Source: Algoriphagus sp.
GTDB lineage: Bacteria > Bacteroidota > Bacteroidia > Cytophagales > Cyclobacteriaceae
DNA: 64,000 nucleotides
NCBI GenBank assembly: GCA_029945945.1
Contig: JAQSDM010000013.1
Span: 353,223 to 417,222, forward strand
Direction of reading: 5' to 3'
In this document: positions 8,116 to 16,542 of the stretch, piece after piece
How the letters are laid out: each line of letters opens with the position of its first letter
How positions within the stretch are numbered: position 1 is the stretch's first letter
Notes under the pieces: generated by a model
The model's input: the letters and a program-made list of their open reading frames with translations, nothing else
Told to the model about the DNA's origin: nothing
The model's database searches: none
Made by a program: the position numbers and the translations under genes

Positions 8116-9453
8116 ATGAATATAAAATGGAAACTGGCGTTCCTGATTACTATTGCTGCGCCATTGATCAGTTTAGTATGGACGGTTAAAGAACCCATAC
8201 TTGAAAATTTCGGGACAATGGATCAATTGGTACCTGCGGATATCGCTTGGATATTGACAGCTTCCTGCCTTGTTCTCTTGATGACCCCCGGACTTTCTTT
8301 GTTTTATGGAGGTATGGTTGGGAAAAAAAATCTTATTTCCACCATGCTACAAAGTTTTATTTCCCTTGGCGTGGTCACCATGCTGTGGGTGGTGGTTGGA
8401 TTTAGTTTGTCATTTGGAGATCCTATTGGCATCACTATCAATGGAACCAAATACGGCCTAATAGGGAACCCATTGCAATATCCATTCTTTGATCAGGTGT
8501 CTATTCTTCCCCACAAAGCATTGGGATCTACTATACCTTTTGTCTTGTTCGCGCTTTTTCAAATGAAATTTGCGGTAATCACTCCGGCCATTATCACAGG
8601 ATCTCTTGCTGAGCGAGTTAGATTTATCGGTTATTTATTCTTTATCGGCGTTTTCACCGTTTTTGTCTATGCTCCCCTTTGTCACATGGTTTGGCATCCT
8701 AATGGATTGATAGGAGCTTATTTTGGCGTAGTGGATTTTGCAGGAGGGACTGTAGTGCATATCAGTGCTGGACTTGCCTCTTTGGCCGGAGCTTTATTTA
8801 TTGGGAAAAGAAAAAATCCCAACCATGATCCTTCCAATATTACCTATGTCCTTTTAGGAACCGGAATGCTGTGGTTTGGCTGGTTTGGGTTTAATGCAGG
8901 TTCTTCTTTTGCAGCGAACGGCACAGCCGCAATGGCATTTGCCACTACCACGATCAGTTCGGCCACAGCTATGATGACTTGGGTGTTGTTTGACCGAATT
9001 CAGGGAAGAAAAATCTCAGCCATGCAAGCCTGCATTGGAGCTGTTGTGGGTCTTGTGGTGATCACCCCCGCTGCGGGATTTATTACGATTCCTCAAAGTT
9101 TAACATTTGGATTTATAGGAGCCATCGTGTCTAATATTATCATGAATGCCAAGTTTCTCAAGAAGATCGATGACACCTTGGATGTGTTCGCTTGTCATGG
9201 AATAGGCGGAATTATGGGGATGATTTTAACAGCTATTTTCGCAAACAAGGAAGGATCAAGTTTGATGCACGGAGGCTGGTCCATTTTTGGCTCTCACATG
9301 TTGGTATTGCTAGGAGTAGCAGTCTTTTCTTTTGGTATGTCTTATCTGATTTTCTTTGTGCTCAATAAGTTTGTGACTTTGAGAGTCCGTGAGGAATATG
9401 AAGAGATCGGGTTGGATATTTCCCAACATGGAGAATCGATGAAGAGCGTTTAA
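8116..9453 (+). CDS. amt: Ammonium transporter
   Basis: The 445-residue polytopic membrane protein has the Amt/Mep/Rh fold (about 11-12 helices). Diagnostic blocks are MTPGLSLFYGGMVGKKN in the first helices, the pore histidine in GGTVVHISAGLASLAGAL and the second pore histidine in DVFACHGIGGIMG. It conducts ammonium/ammonia across the inner membrane. The first hydrophobic segment is probably a cleaved or extra helix. No glnK/PII gene adjoins it, unlike the usual glnK-amtB pair, so control by PII would have to come from a gene elsewhere. It stands alone, with a clear terminator after it. Confidence 0.95.
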   Translation: MNIKWKLAFLITIAAPLISLVWTVKEPILENFGTMDQLVPADIAWILTASCLVLLMTPGLSLFYGGMVGKKNLISTMLQSFISLGVVTMLWVVVGFSLSFGDPIGITINGTKYGLIGNPLQYPFFDQVSILPHKALGSTIPFVLFALFQMKFAVITPAIITGSLAERVRFIGYLFFIGVFTVFVYAPLCHMVWHPNGLIGAYFGVVDFAGGTVVHISAGLASLAGALFIGKRKNPNHDPSNITYVLLGTGMLWFGWFGFNAGSSFAANGTAAMAFATTTISSATAMMTWVLFDRIQGRKISAMQACIGAVVGLVVITPAAGFITIPQSLTFGFIGAIVSNIIMNAKFLKKIDDTLDVFACHGIGGIMGMILTAIFANKEGSSLMHGGWSIFGSHMLVLLGVAVFSFGMSYLIFFVLNKFVTLRVREEYEEIGLDISQHGESMKSV

Positions 9454-9471
9454 AGAAAAAAAATCAAACAA

Positions 9472-9507
9472 AAAAGGGAGGCTGAATTAAATCAGTCTCC
9501 CTTTTTT
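9472..9507 (+). terminator. Rho-independent terminator after amt
   Basis: GGGAGGCTGA pairs with TCAGTCTCCC (one G-T pair) around an ATTAAA loop, followed by a T6 run. It stands about 20 bp after the amt stop. The A-rich 5' flank means it may also work for transcripts arriving from the minus-strand genes. Confidence 0.85.
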
Positions 9508-9571
9508 ATTGAACTCCCCTACATCTGCTTTTTCAACTTTAGAATTGAAGTTCTATAGCCTTCTGACTTAT

Positions 9572-10441
9572 TTATTGTTTCAAAAATGGGTCCATCGCAA
9601 ACCAAACAGCAGGGAAATTTTCCAGAAACACGCCATGTCCTGCATTAGGAATGATGCCCAATTGACTGTCAGGAATCATCCGATAAGCACTGAGGATTGT
9701 TTTTAACGCTGCATTTTGATCTTTTTCACCAGCCAAGACCAAAACCGGACATTGGATCTTTTCGAACAGGTCCTTGCTTATCGATATTGAATTGTAAAAA
9801 TCGGCAATTTGATTTCCAAACTCCATCAATCGGTCCGGTTCAGGCATCAGAGCCAACTGTTGCTCCATATAGGCAGGATCCAGCTGAAACAATTCAACAG
9901 CATTGAATTCCATTCTCCTTAATTCCGGAGTCTGTTCACCTGCTCCGATAGCAATCAGTTTTTTCACCCGCTCAGGATATAAGCTGGCAAACATATATCC
10001 CCCAAAACCGCCATCACTGAATCCAAGAATTGTTACTTGTTTGGAAGTTTCGGCATTAATCACTGCCAGAATATCCCCGGCTTTTTGTTCGATGGTAAGT
10101 GGTTCAGTCCCCAATTCAGACTTACCATGCCCGCGAGTAGAAACAGCAATTACCTGATATCGCGTTGAAAGGCTATCGATAAACTGGTGCATTTCGTAAG
10201 TGGAACCCAGCAATCCTCCGTGAAGGACTACAAATGGCTCTCCTTTACCATAGACTTCATAGTAGATTTTCGCATCTCCGGCTTGGACATACTTTCCTGC
10301 TTTAGGATTGTTGCCATAGGGAATCGCTCCTTCCGGAGAAGGTGCTTGCTGCATAAAATATCGAAGCGGTTTAGCTGTTTGGGATTGGCAAAAACTGCTG
10401 ACACCGATGAGGAGTGCAAAAGAAAATAGAAGTTGCTTCAT
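9572..10441 (-). CDS. Secreted alpha/beta hydrolase
   Basis: The 289-residue protein has a signal peptide (about 1-20) and an alpha/beta-hydrolase fold: oxyanion-hole segment VVLHGGLLG (71-79), nucleophile S142 in GFSDGG, acid residue in VLAGEKDQN (about 241) and catalytic histidine in NAGHGVFLE (about 269). It is an ester/amide/lactone-type hydrolase of unknown substrate acting outside the cytoplasm. The start codon overlaps the stop of the preceding gene (10438) by 4 bp, so the two are translationally coupled and may act together. Confidence 0.88.
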   Translation of the reverse strand: MKQLLFSFALLIGVSSFCQSQTAKPLRYFMQQAPSPEGAIPYGNNPKAGKYVQAGDAKIYYEVYGKGEPFVVLHGGLLGSTYEMHQFIDSLSTRYQVIAVSTRGHGKSELGTEPLTIEQKAGDILAVINAETSKQVTILGFSDGGFGGYMFASLYPERVKKLIAIGAGEQTPELRRMEFNAVELFQLDPAYMEQQLALMPEPDRLMEFGNQIADFYNSISISKDLFEKIQCPVLVLAGEKDQNAALKTILSAYRMIPDSQLGIIPNAGHGVFLENFPAVWFAMDPFLKQ

Positions 10442-11130
10442 TGGATAATCTTAAAATCTTTGAAGTATCCTTCCGTCCCAATTTCTACCCAAAGACCGAC
10501 GGAACCTGATGAGGTCGTTCCCAGCACTTCTTTTACGATGAAGGCCGGGGACTTTTGGTCATTGAGATAAAGTTTGACTGATTTCCCGCTGAATTCTATT
10601 CGAACCGTGATCCATTCATTCAATCCGATATCCGCGTAGGTTTCATATTCTCCTTTGGACTCCGCTCTCAGTCGGTCGAATTTGTAATCCGGGTAGGCAA
10701 AGTATTGGATGGTATGATTTCTCCGAAATTGGTCATCTGCTCTTCCATTCGTAGGTCGGAGGTAAATGGATTCGAAAGCAGAATTATCTTCATTTATCCT
10801 AAAGGCAAGTCCGATAAATCCTCTTGCAAAAGGAGGAGCACCTGGTAACAGACGGCTAAGCATTTTCACTTCCACGACTCCATTTTCCAGATTAACCCCT
10901 TTCAATTTGAGAAAGGTAGGTTCGTCCACGGTCGCTCCCATCCGCTCCGGATCAAAGGGAAGTGATTCCAAATTCCGCTCTAGTCTCAGGACTTCTTCCC
11001 CGTTCAACTGAACCACCGAAGCTTTGACATGGGAGATTTCAAAATCCTTCCCCTCAAACAGAAAGGTTTGAGCCTGTGCCCCATAGATCATGGAGAACAG
11101 GCCCAAGAAAGTCAACTTCATTTTGTTCAT
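10438..11130 (-). CDS. Secreted concanavalin-A-like (LamG/DUF1080-fold) protein
   Basis: The exported protein of about 230 residues starts at ATG 11130 or, closer to the signal peptide, at ATG 11121; an upstream in-frame TTG at 11139 is less likely. After the signal (ending IYGAQAQ) comes a beta-rich domain with features of the concanavalin-A-like lectin/glucanase fold: ARGFIGLAFRINEDNSAFES, LNEWITVRIEFSGKSVKLYLN and a terminal GYFKDFKI strand. This resembles DUF1080/3-keto-disaccharide-hydrolase-type sandwiches, but I see no feature proving catalysis. It is coupled by a 4-bp overlap to the alpha/beta hydrolase gene and lies a few genes from sugar-oxidising genes. Confidence 0.65.
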   Translation of the reverse strand: MNKMKLTFLGLFSMIYGAQAQTFLFEGKDFEISHVKASVVQLNGEEVLRLERNLESLPFDPERMGATVDEPTFLKLKGVNLENGVVEVKMLSRLLPGAPPFARGFIGLAFRINEDNSAFESIYLRPTNGRADDQFRRNHTIQYFAYPDYKFDRLRAESKGEYETYADIGLNEWITVRIEFSGKSVKLYLNDQKSPAFIVKEVLGTTSSGSVGLWVEIGTEGYFKDFKIIQ

Positions 11131-11165
11131 TACTTTCAATTTTTTGATTGAAGCAATCCCATGGA

Positions 11166-11687
11166 TTAAAACAACTTTTCCTGAGGAGGAGTTGCTCCTG
11201 CCAAACGGATGTAAACCGTCGTTTGTCCTCTATGGTGAGTTTGATGCTCGAAGCACTTTTCCAAAGCTTTTCCTTTGCTCATGTCAAATTGCCCAAACAA
11301 CTTTGTTGCTTCGCTCAGCTGAGACGGGGTCATTGTTTTCACACTGCTAATCACAAAATCATATCCGGCAAGGACCAATTTGGTCACGTTTTCTTTGGAC
11401 TGATCGGCGGATTTTTCGGATTCACCCATTCCAACCGGACTGGCTACTCCTGTAGCAGCGGATGCAAAACCATAATTACCATCAGTCAAGTGGAGCATTT
11501 GTTGAGCAAAAGAGCGCATCTCAGGCATTGGTTTAAGTCCGTAGCTTGCTGCCGGCATGGCATCCAGGTATTCTTTGGTGTAAGTTTTGGCGCGTTCCCA
11601 ATCTTTGACGATCTCGTCGATGTTTGATTGTGCGTGGGCAAAAGTGCTGATGCCAAGTAGGACTAAAAGGGTGCTGAGTAATTTCAT
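11166..11687 (-). CDS. DinB family protein with signal peptide
   Basis: The 173-residue protein has a cleavable signal (about 1-20, ending AHAQ), then a four-helix DinB/YfiT-like bundle. The metal-binding histidines of the family are present: H66 in QMLHLTDG and H148/H152 in HQTHHRGQ. DinB-like proteins are metal-dependent enzymes, including thiol-dependent transferases and hydrolases; the substrate here is unknown. Export is unusual compared with cytoplasmic DinB proteins but frequent in Bacteroidota. The gene is followed closely by the lectin-fold gene on the same strand, with 26-36 bp between depending on that start. Confidence 0.85.
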   Translation of the reverse strand: MKLLSTLLVLLGISTFAHAQSNIDEIVKDWERAKTYTKEYLDAMPAASYGLKPMPEMRSFAQQMLHLTDGNYGFASAATGVASPVGMGESEKSADQSKENVTKLVLAGYDFVISSVKTMTPSQLSEATKLFGQFDMSKGKALEKCFEHQTHHRGQTTVYIRLAGATPPQEKLF

Positions 11688-11768
11688 ATCTGTTTATTTA
11701 TAGGGTTAAAACTCTGATACAAAATTCCGAAAAAGGAACGGCCTCTACCCTTAACCTAGATTAAGAAA

Positions 11769-12353
11769 TCATCGGTTGGATTGGATGTTCTTCCGGACTT
11801 TGCTCAAAAATTCCGGAGTAATCCCCAAATAAGAAGCAATCTGCGTATTGGGAAGACGATTGAAAAGGTGGGGATACTGCTCCAAAAAACTCAAATAACG
11901 TTGCTCAGCCGTGGAACTGAAATTTTGAAGCACACGGTTTTGCAACTCGATGTATTTTAGTTCGATCAGAACTTTAAAAATCATATTCAGCTTGGGGATA
12001 TTCTTGTACAAAAAGTATAAATCTTGCTGCTTGATCTGAAGCACCAACCCTGCTTCCAATGCTTCGATATTCAACTGACTTGGTTTTTGGGTGTGAAAGC
12101 TGCCAATATCTGCAATCCAGTCTTTTTCAGCAGCAAACTGGATATTGTGTTCAAAGCCCTTATCATCTACTCCAAACATTCGAAAACAGCCTTCCACCAC
12201 AAAAGTATAATACTTACAAACCTCTCCTGCCACCAGGATTTTTTCTCTTCGTTTGACAGGTCGGGTTACAAACCGATCCCCAAAAAGCGCCTTCTCACTC
12301 CCTTTCAAGGGAATGAAGCTTTCGAGATGTTGGATTACGGCTTGATTGGACAT
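11769..12353 (-). CDS. Crp/Fnr family transcriptional regulator
   Basis: The 194-residue protein has an N-terminal cyclic-nucleotide-binding-like beta roll (about 10-120) and a C-terminal helix-turn-helix (LPNTQIASYLGITPEFLSKVRK, about 168-189). It lacks the Cys cluster of Fnr, and the cNMP contact motif is not conserved, so its ligand is unknown. This short form is a very common Bacteroidota regulator. It may control the hydrolase/lectin/DinB genes downstream on the same strand, 81 bp away (inference from position only). Confidence 0.88.
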   Translation of the reverse strand: MSNQAVIQHLESFIPLKGSEKALFGDRFVTRPVKRREKILVAGEVCKYYTFVVEGCFRMFGVDDKGFEHNIQFAAEKDWIADIGSFHTQKPSQLNIEALEAGLVLQIKQQDLYFLYKNIPKLNMIFKVLIELKYIELQNRVLQNFSSTAEQRYLSFLEQYPHLFNRLPNTQIASYLGITPEFLSKVRKNIQSNR

Positions 12354-12363
12354 GGGGTAAAAT

Positions 12364-12390
12364 AAAGAAAAAGTCCGGAAAACCGGACTT
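12364..12390 (-). terminator. Rho-independent terminator after the sugar isomerase gene
   Basis: On the minus strand AAGTCCGG-TTTT-CCGGACTT forms a perfect 8-bp stem with a four-base loop, followed by TTTCTTTATTTT. It lies directly after the stop of the isomerase gene at 12395 and upstream of the Crp/Fnr start, so it separates the two units. Confidence 0.85.
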
Positions 12391-12394
12391 CAAA

Positions 12395-13258
12395 TCAATA
12401 TTTCAAACTTTTCAGATATGCGATGCTTTTGGGCAGGTTTTCCATTTCCTTATCGCTCTCGTCTTCGATGAACATATGCTTGATACCTATCTTATTGGAT
12501 TCTCGCAAAATGCCCGGAATATCAAGTTCTCCCTCTCCAAGCGGCACATCATTTTCAGGTCCGGTCAAACCGGTCATATCCCGTGGAGCTCCCTTTCTGA
12601 AGTCTTTCAGGTGAAGTGACACCCAGCGATTCCCGTATTTTTTCAAAAGAGCTACCGGATCGCCACCACCGAAATGCGTCCACATTACGTCCATTTGAAG
12701 AGAAACATATTCAGGATTGGTATTTTCGATCATGTAATCCATCAGTGTGGATTTACCATACGGCTGGAATTCATATCCGTGAACATGGTATTTGAAAATC
12801 AATCCATTTTCCTTCAGCACTTTTCCGGCCTCATTGAAGACTTTGATCGCATTGTCTGCATTCTCTTTGTTGAATTCCCCTCTTTTATGAGGAACCCAGG
12901 CGCACATGACATATTTAGCACCCAAGGCTTTTGCCTGATCAGCCACAGCCTGAGGATCTTTTGCCAATTGCTCAAATCCAGTTCCGGTGGATGGAATACT
13001 GATTCCTCTTTCGTTACATAATTTCTTAAACTCGGCAGGATCCATTCCGGCTGTGCCCCCTTCGTATTCTGTAAATCCCATCTTTTGGATGACGTCAAGC
13101 GTGGCTATGACATCCTTCGGAAAATGCTCTCTGAATGAATACGCTGCGATTCCAAGCGGAGCCTGAAGAAGCGGATCTCCTTTTTTCTGACCAAAGCTAT
13201 TGAATGGCAAAAGGCCAATCATAAGAATAGCAATGACGAATAGTATTGTCTTTTTCAT
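12395..13258 (-). CDS. Exported sugar phosphate isomerase/epimerase-family TIM barrel
   Basis: The 287-residue protein starts at ATG 13258, directly before the signal peptide (MKKTILFVIAILMIGLLP...). The frame extends upstream to 13291 but that part is repeat sequence. The barrel matches the AP-endonuclease-2/xylose-isomerase-like superfamily: LGIAAYSFREHFPKDV, MGFTEYEGGTAG, YHVHGYEFQPYG, QMDVMWTHFGGGDPV, WVSLHLKDF and a terminal FIEDE metal-binding acid. Exported members are common beside GMC oxidoreductases and may act on 3-keto sugars. It lies 140 bp after the GMC gene on the same strand and is probably in its pathway (inference). Confidence 0.85.
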   Translation of the reverse strand: MKKTILFVIAILMIGLLPFNSFGQKKGDPLLQAPLGIAAYSFREHFPKDVIATLDVIQKMGFTEYEGGTAGMDPAEFKKLCNERGISIPSTGTGFEQLAKDPQAVADQAKALGAKYVMCAWVPHKRGEFNKENADNAIKVFNEAGKVLKENGLIFKYHVHGYEFQPYGKSTLMDYMIENTNPEYVSLQMDVMWTHFGGGDPVALLKKYGNRWVSLHLKDFRKGAPRDMTGLTGPENDVPLGEGELDIPGILRESNKIGIKHMFIEDESDKEMENLPKSIAYLKSLKY

Positions 13259-13261
13259 AGG

Positions 13262-13398
13262 TTTATTTTTTGTCAACGGTCGACAGTCCATAGTCGACTG
13301 CAGGTTGATTTTAATTTTAATTCTTTCTTGTTCAGATCTTGCACAAATGATTGAAGTTCAAAGTGGCCTACTGTGGTCCGTTGACAGTGGACTGTTGA
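13262..13398. repeat. Intergenic word repeats (GTCGACAGTCCA / GTTGACAGTGGACT)
   Basis: The gap has a left block (13272-13301) with GTCAACGGTCGACAGTCCAT and a right block (13368-13401) with GTCCGTTGACAGTGGACTGT. The right block in reverse complement contains the words GTCAACGG and ACAGTCCA of the left block, in shuffled order, giving an imperfect inverted arrangement about 70 bp apart. The right block runs into the last codon of the GMC gene. Function unknown. Confidence 0.6.
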
Positions 13399-15099
13399 CT
13401 ACAAATTTTGCCGTTTCAATTCATCCATTGCATAATTCGCAGCTCTTGCGGTCAGCGTCATAAACATCAGCGTAGGATTCTGGGTGCTCGTACTGGTCAT
13501 GCAAGCTCCGTCTGTGACGAATACATTTTTGCAATGGTGAAGTTGATTCCATTCGTTCAGCAAGGAAGTGGCCGGGTCTTTCCCCATTCTTACTCCTCCC
13601 ATTTCGTGGATGTCTGATCCCGGAGGGGATTTGGTGTCCTCCACATTGATGTTTTTGAAACCAAGCTTTTCAAACATCTCCGTCTGCTGCTGCAGAAAAT
13701 CTGCAGTCATTTTGTCGTCATTCTCTGTCCACTCTACAGAAAGGATAATCTTTGGAATCCCGTATTTATCCTTTTGATCAGTACTGAGTCTGACATGGTT
13801 GGTCTCGATCGGGATGGTCTCGCCCTGCATCCACGCAGACATATTCCAGGTATCGTTTGGCCGCTGATTGAGCAAGTTGTCCCGTAACTGATCGCCAATC
13901 AATCCTTTGGTATCCGAACCCATACTTCTGCCACCAGACATACCGATGGAATAACCGCGAAGGAAATCTGTGTCTTGCTTGAAGACATTTCGGAAGCGGG
14001 GCACATAAGCATGACCCGGATTTCTGCCATCGTTGATTTTGTCCAGGAACCCTTCAAACTGGGCATTTCCTTTTCCTCTGTAATTATGACAAGCGAGGAA
14101 TTTGCCCATCAATTCGTTGTCATTTCCGATTCCATTGGGGAAGCGGCTGGATTTGGAGTTGAGCAAAATCGCATTTGAAGCGATCGTGGAAGCGTTGACA
14201 AAGACTATTTTGGAGTAAAACTCCATCGCTTCTCCGGTCTCGCGATCGATGATTCTCACTCCGGTTGCGCGGCCTTTTGCCTCGTCGTAAATGATCGATT
14301 CCACGACAGAATCAGGGCGAATAGTCAGATTACCGGTCTTTTCAGCCCAAGGTAAAGTGGAAGCATTGGAACTGAAATAGCCTCCATACACGCAGCCACG
14401 GTTACACATCGCCTGGTTTTGGCACTTATTTCTTCCCTGCTGCTTGTGGATTTCCTGAGGATCGGTGAGATGTGCGCATCTTCCCTGGATCAGATGTCTG
14501 TTCCCGTATTTCTCTTTCAGCTGATCGCTGTAATATTTCTCGATGCAACTCAGTTCAAAACCCGGCATCACGATCGAATCTGGCAATTCGGGCAATCCGT
14601 CTCTGTTTCCGGCAAAACCCACGAACGTCTCGACATGGTTGAACCATGGCTCTAAATCCTTGTAGCGGATAGGCCAATCGACTGCGAATCCATCCCGTGC
14701 CGGGCCTTCGAAATCGAAATCACTCCAGCGCTGTGAGCCTCGGGCCCAAAGCAAAGATTTGCCTCCTACATGATAGCCTCTGAACCAGCGGAAAGGCTTC
14801 TCCTCAATGATCGGTTGCTCATCTTCTGCGAGCTTCCAGTGCAAGGTCTCTTCTCTTCCCCAGTTGGCAGCACCGATTCCCGAGCGCTTCTCTATCGGAA
14901 TCACTCCCCTGAATTCAAATTCCCAGGGAGCTTTGGATGCAGTGGGATAATCTTCAATATGTTTGACCATTCGGCCTCTTTCGAGCACCAAGGTTTTCAT
15001 TCCTTTTTCACACAATTCTTTGGCAGCCCAGCCACCGCTTGCACCGGATCCGATTACAATGGCGTCGTAGGTGCGCTTATCTTTTGAGTCTTGTAGCAT
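13399..15099 (-). CDS. GMC-family FAD-dependent oxidoreductase
   Basis: The 566-residue protein has a dinucleotide-binding motif GSGASGG at 17-23 with the ERGR acidic end, and the GMC C-terminal domain with IHEMGGVRMG and TQNPTLMFM, which hold the active-site His and Asn. It has no signal peptide of its own. It follows, 13 bp apart, the Tat-signal small subunit gene (15113-15649), and pairs like this form membrane-associated gluconate-, fructose- or glucoside-3-dehydrogenases in which the small subunit carries the large one through the Tat system. Expected reaction: FAD-dependent oxidation of a sugar or polyol, electrons passing to the respiratory chain. A cysteine-rich stretch near 217-236 (CQNQAMCNRGC) may bind an Fe-S cluster, as in some glucoside 3-dehydrogenases. 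Confidence 0.9.
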   Translation of the reverse strand: MLQDSKDKRTYDAIVIGSGASGGWAAKELCEKGMKTLVLERGRMVKHIEDYPTASKAPWEFEFRGVIPIEKRSGIGAANWGREETLHWKLAEDEQPIIEEKPFRWFRGYHVGGKSLLWARGSQRWSDFDFEGPARDGFAVDWPIRYKDLEPWFNHVETFVGFAGNRDGLPELPDSIVMPGFELSCIEKYYSDQLKEKYGNRHLIQGRCAHLTDPQEIHKQQGRNKCQNQAMCNRGCVYGGYFSSNASTLPWAEKTGNLTIRPDSVVESIIYDEAKGRATGVRIIDRETGEAMEFYSKIVFVNASTIASNAILLNSKSSRFPNGIGNDNELMGKFLACHNYRGKGNAQFEGFLDKINDGRNPGHAYVPRFRNVFKQDTDFLRGYSIGMSGGRSMGSDTKGLIGDQLRDNLLNQRPNDTWNMSAWMQGETIPIETNHVRLSTDQKDKYGIPKIILSVEWTENDDKMTADFLQQQTEMFEKLGFKNINVEDTKSPPGSDIHEMGGVRMGKDPATSLLNEWNQLHHCKNVFVTDGACMTSTSTQNPTLMFMTLTARAANYAMDELKRQNL

Positions 15100-15112
15100 G
15101 TCGTTTTTGGGT

Positions 15113-15649
15113 TTAAGCTTTTACAGAGACATCCACACAACCATGGTAATATCCGGGTGCCACTTTATAGCCACGGTAGTCTGCCATTACTTCTTTCACG
15201 GTGGTAAATCCAAAGATGGTCTGAGATTTCATCAAGCTGAAAAACTTGACTTCGTCTTCGTTTTCGGAAGCATCCAATGCCAGAAACATCGCTTCTCTAT
15301 CTTCCTTTACTGCTTTCAAAAATTCCTTTTTATCCAGTAAAGCAAGTTGAGCTTTGATCAGATCCAACTCCTCTTTTTCTGAGCAATGCTCGAAGAATTT
15401 GATCAGGAATTTATCTGTTCCGGTGCTGAGTGCGCCGATAGGTTGGGCATCCGGCGTGGGGAGTTTTGGAGGTAGTCCGGCAGGAATGATTGTATCAGCA
15501 ATGGCTGAAATAAGTTTCTCCTCTTTTCTGGTGAAAAAGCCTTTGTGGGTAAGCTCATCTACAATTTGCCATTTCCAATCGGCCAACACCAGACCGGCGA
15601 TACCGACAGCTGAAGCACCGATTATTTTGAGGGATTTCCGTCTATCCAT
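15113..15649 (-). CDS. Gluconate 2-dehydrogenase subunit 3 family protein
   Basis: The 178-residue protein has a twin-arginine-type N-terminus (MDRRKSLKIIGASAVGIAGL) followed by the subunit-3 domain: FFTRKEEKLISAIADTIIPA and the C-terminal segment with TVKEVMADYRGYKVAPGYYHGC. It is the small accessory subunit that escorts the GMC flavoprotein of the next gene to the periplasm and stabilises it. The order small subunit, GMC enzyme, TIM-barrel isomerase repeats widely in Bacteroidota and other bacteria that oxidise sugars at C3. Confidence 0.9.
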   Translation of the reverse strand: MDRRKSLKIIGASAVGIAGLVLADWKWQIVDELTHKGFFTRKEEKLISAIADTIIPAGLPPKLPTPDAQPIGALSTGTDKFLIKFFEHCSEKEELDLIKAQLALLDKKEFLKAVKEDREAMFLALDASENEDEVKFFSLMKSQTIFGFTTVKEVMADYRGYKVAPGYYHGCVDVSVKA

Positions 15650-15777
15650 AAGATTATTAGCGTCGAATTGAGTCCCAATATACTCTTTTGATAAAAAATC
15701 CTAAGGCAAGTCGGCACTTAATCCTCCAATGGAAAAGAAGGGTTATTAATGGCTTTTGATACAGTTGATCAACCTGT

Positions 15778-16491
15778 TCAAATAAGTCGATACTGATCCA
15801 GCATCTGATTAATCGCCTGAGGATCATTAAACATCATTACATCCAAAATTGAAAGCCCCGGCTCAAACTCAGGTCTTTTCTGATCGTAGGCATCCAGATT
15901 AACCTGAAGAAAATTAAGTGAGATTCCCGATGCCTCATATTTTTCAGCTAAAAAAAACTCCTTTCCCCCCGGAGGATTGAAATAGGAACTTACTCCTCCG
16001 TAAGCTTTGCAAATATTCAATGCCCATTCATCTGCTTCCTTTGGTGTTTCAATTGCCAAACCCATCTCAGAGAAAATCGGGAATGTCCTATTCATCCCCA
16101 AATACTGACAGGTCATTAAGAGCAAGTGCTGATTGAGGTGCGTCAATAATTGGAAATCAGGACGGAAAATCTCTTGAACCAGGCTCATTACTTCCCTGTA
16201 GTGGGGAGCAATTCTCTTGTAAACTTCTAACTGAGATAAAATCCGCTTCTTCCATTGCTCATCATTTCTGATTTCCAAACTTGAAATCAATGTTTTTTGC
16301 CCATCTGGTTTTGAAACAGGGACTTGCACATACAATGATCCACCACCATGTTTCAGAATTCGATTTCGCTCCAGCCACCCGTGCCGGATGTATTGCACCG
16401 AATCAAAAATGATAAATTCATGGGTGTGCTTGATCAGAGAATAGTAACCCAGGTAAGGAAAGAAATAGGGCTGCATGATTGCAAGCTTCAT
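15778..16491 (-). CDS. WbqC family protein
   Basis: The 237-residue cytoplasmic protein starts MKLAIMQPYFFPYLGYYSLI, the hallmark of the WbqC-like family, followed by FDSVQYIRHGWLERNRI and later SSYFNPPGGKEF. Members occur in polysaccharide (O-antigen) biosynthesis and in dTDP-sugar related clusters, but the biochemical activity is not well defined. No glycosyltransferases lie nearby, so here it is a single gene between the sugar-oxidation genes and the patatin gene. Confidence 0.88.
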   Translation of the reverse strand: MKLAIMQPYFFPYLGYYSLIKHTHEFIIFDSVQYIRHGWLERNRILKHGGGSLYVQVPVSKPDGQKTLISSLEIRNDEQWKKRILSQLEVYKRIAPHYREVMSLVQEIFRPDFQLLTHLNQHLLLMTCQYLGMNRTFPIFSEMGLAIETPKEADEWALNICKAYGGVSSYFNPPGGKEFFLAEKYEASGISLNFLQVNLDAYDQKRPEFEPGLSILDVMMFNDPQAINQMLDQYRLI

Positions 16492-16542
16492 ATTTTAACT
16501 AAAATCGGATTTACAAAAATTGCGATCAAGTTCTTTGAAATT

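Noticed and set aside
11148..11627. 159-codon open frame on the plus strand
   Set aside because: Antisense to the DinB-like gene; its Cys/His/Phe-rich translation mirrors the complementary codons and it has no plausible start region.
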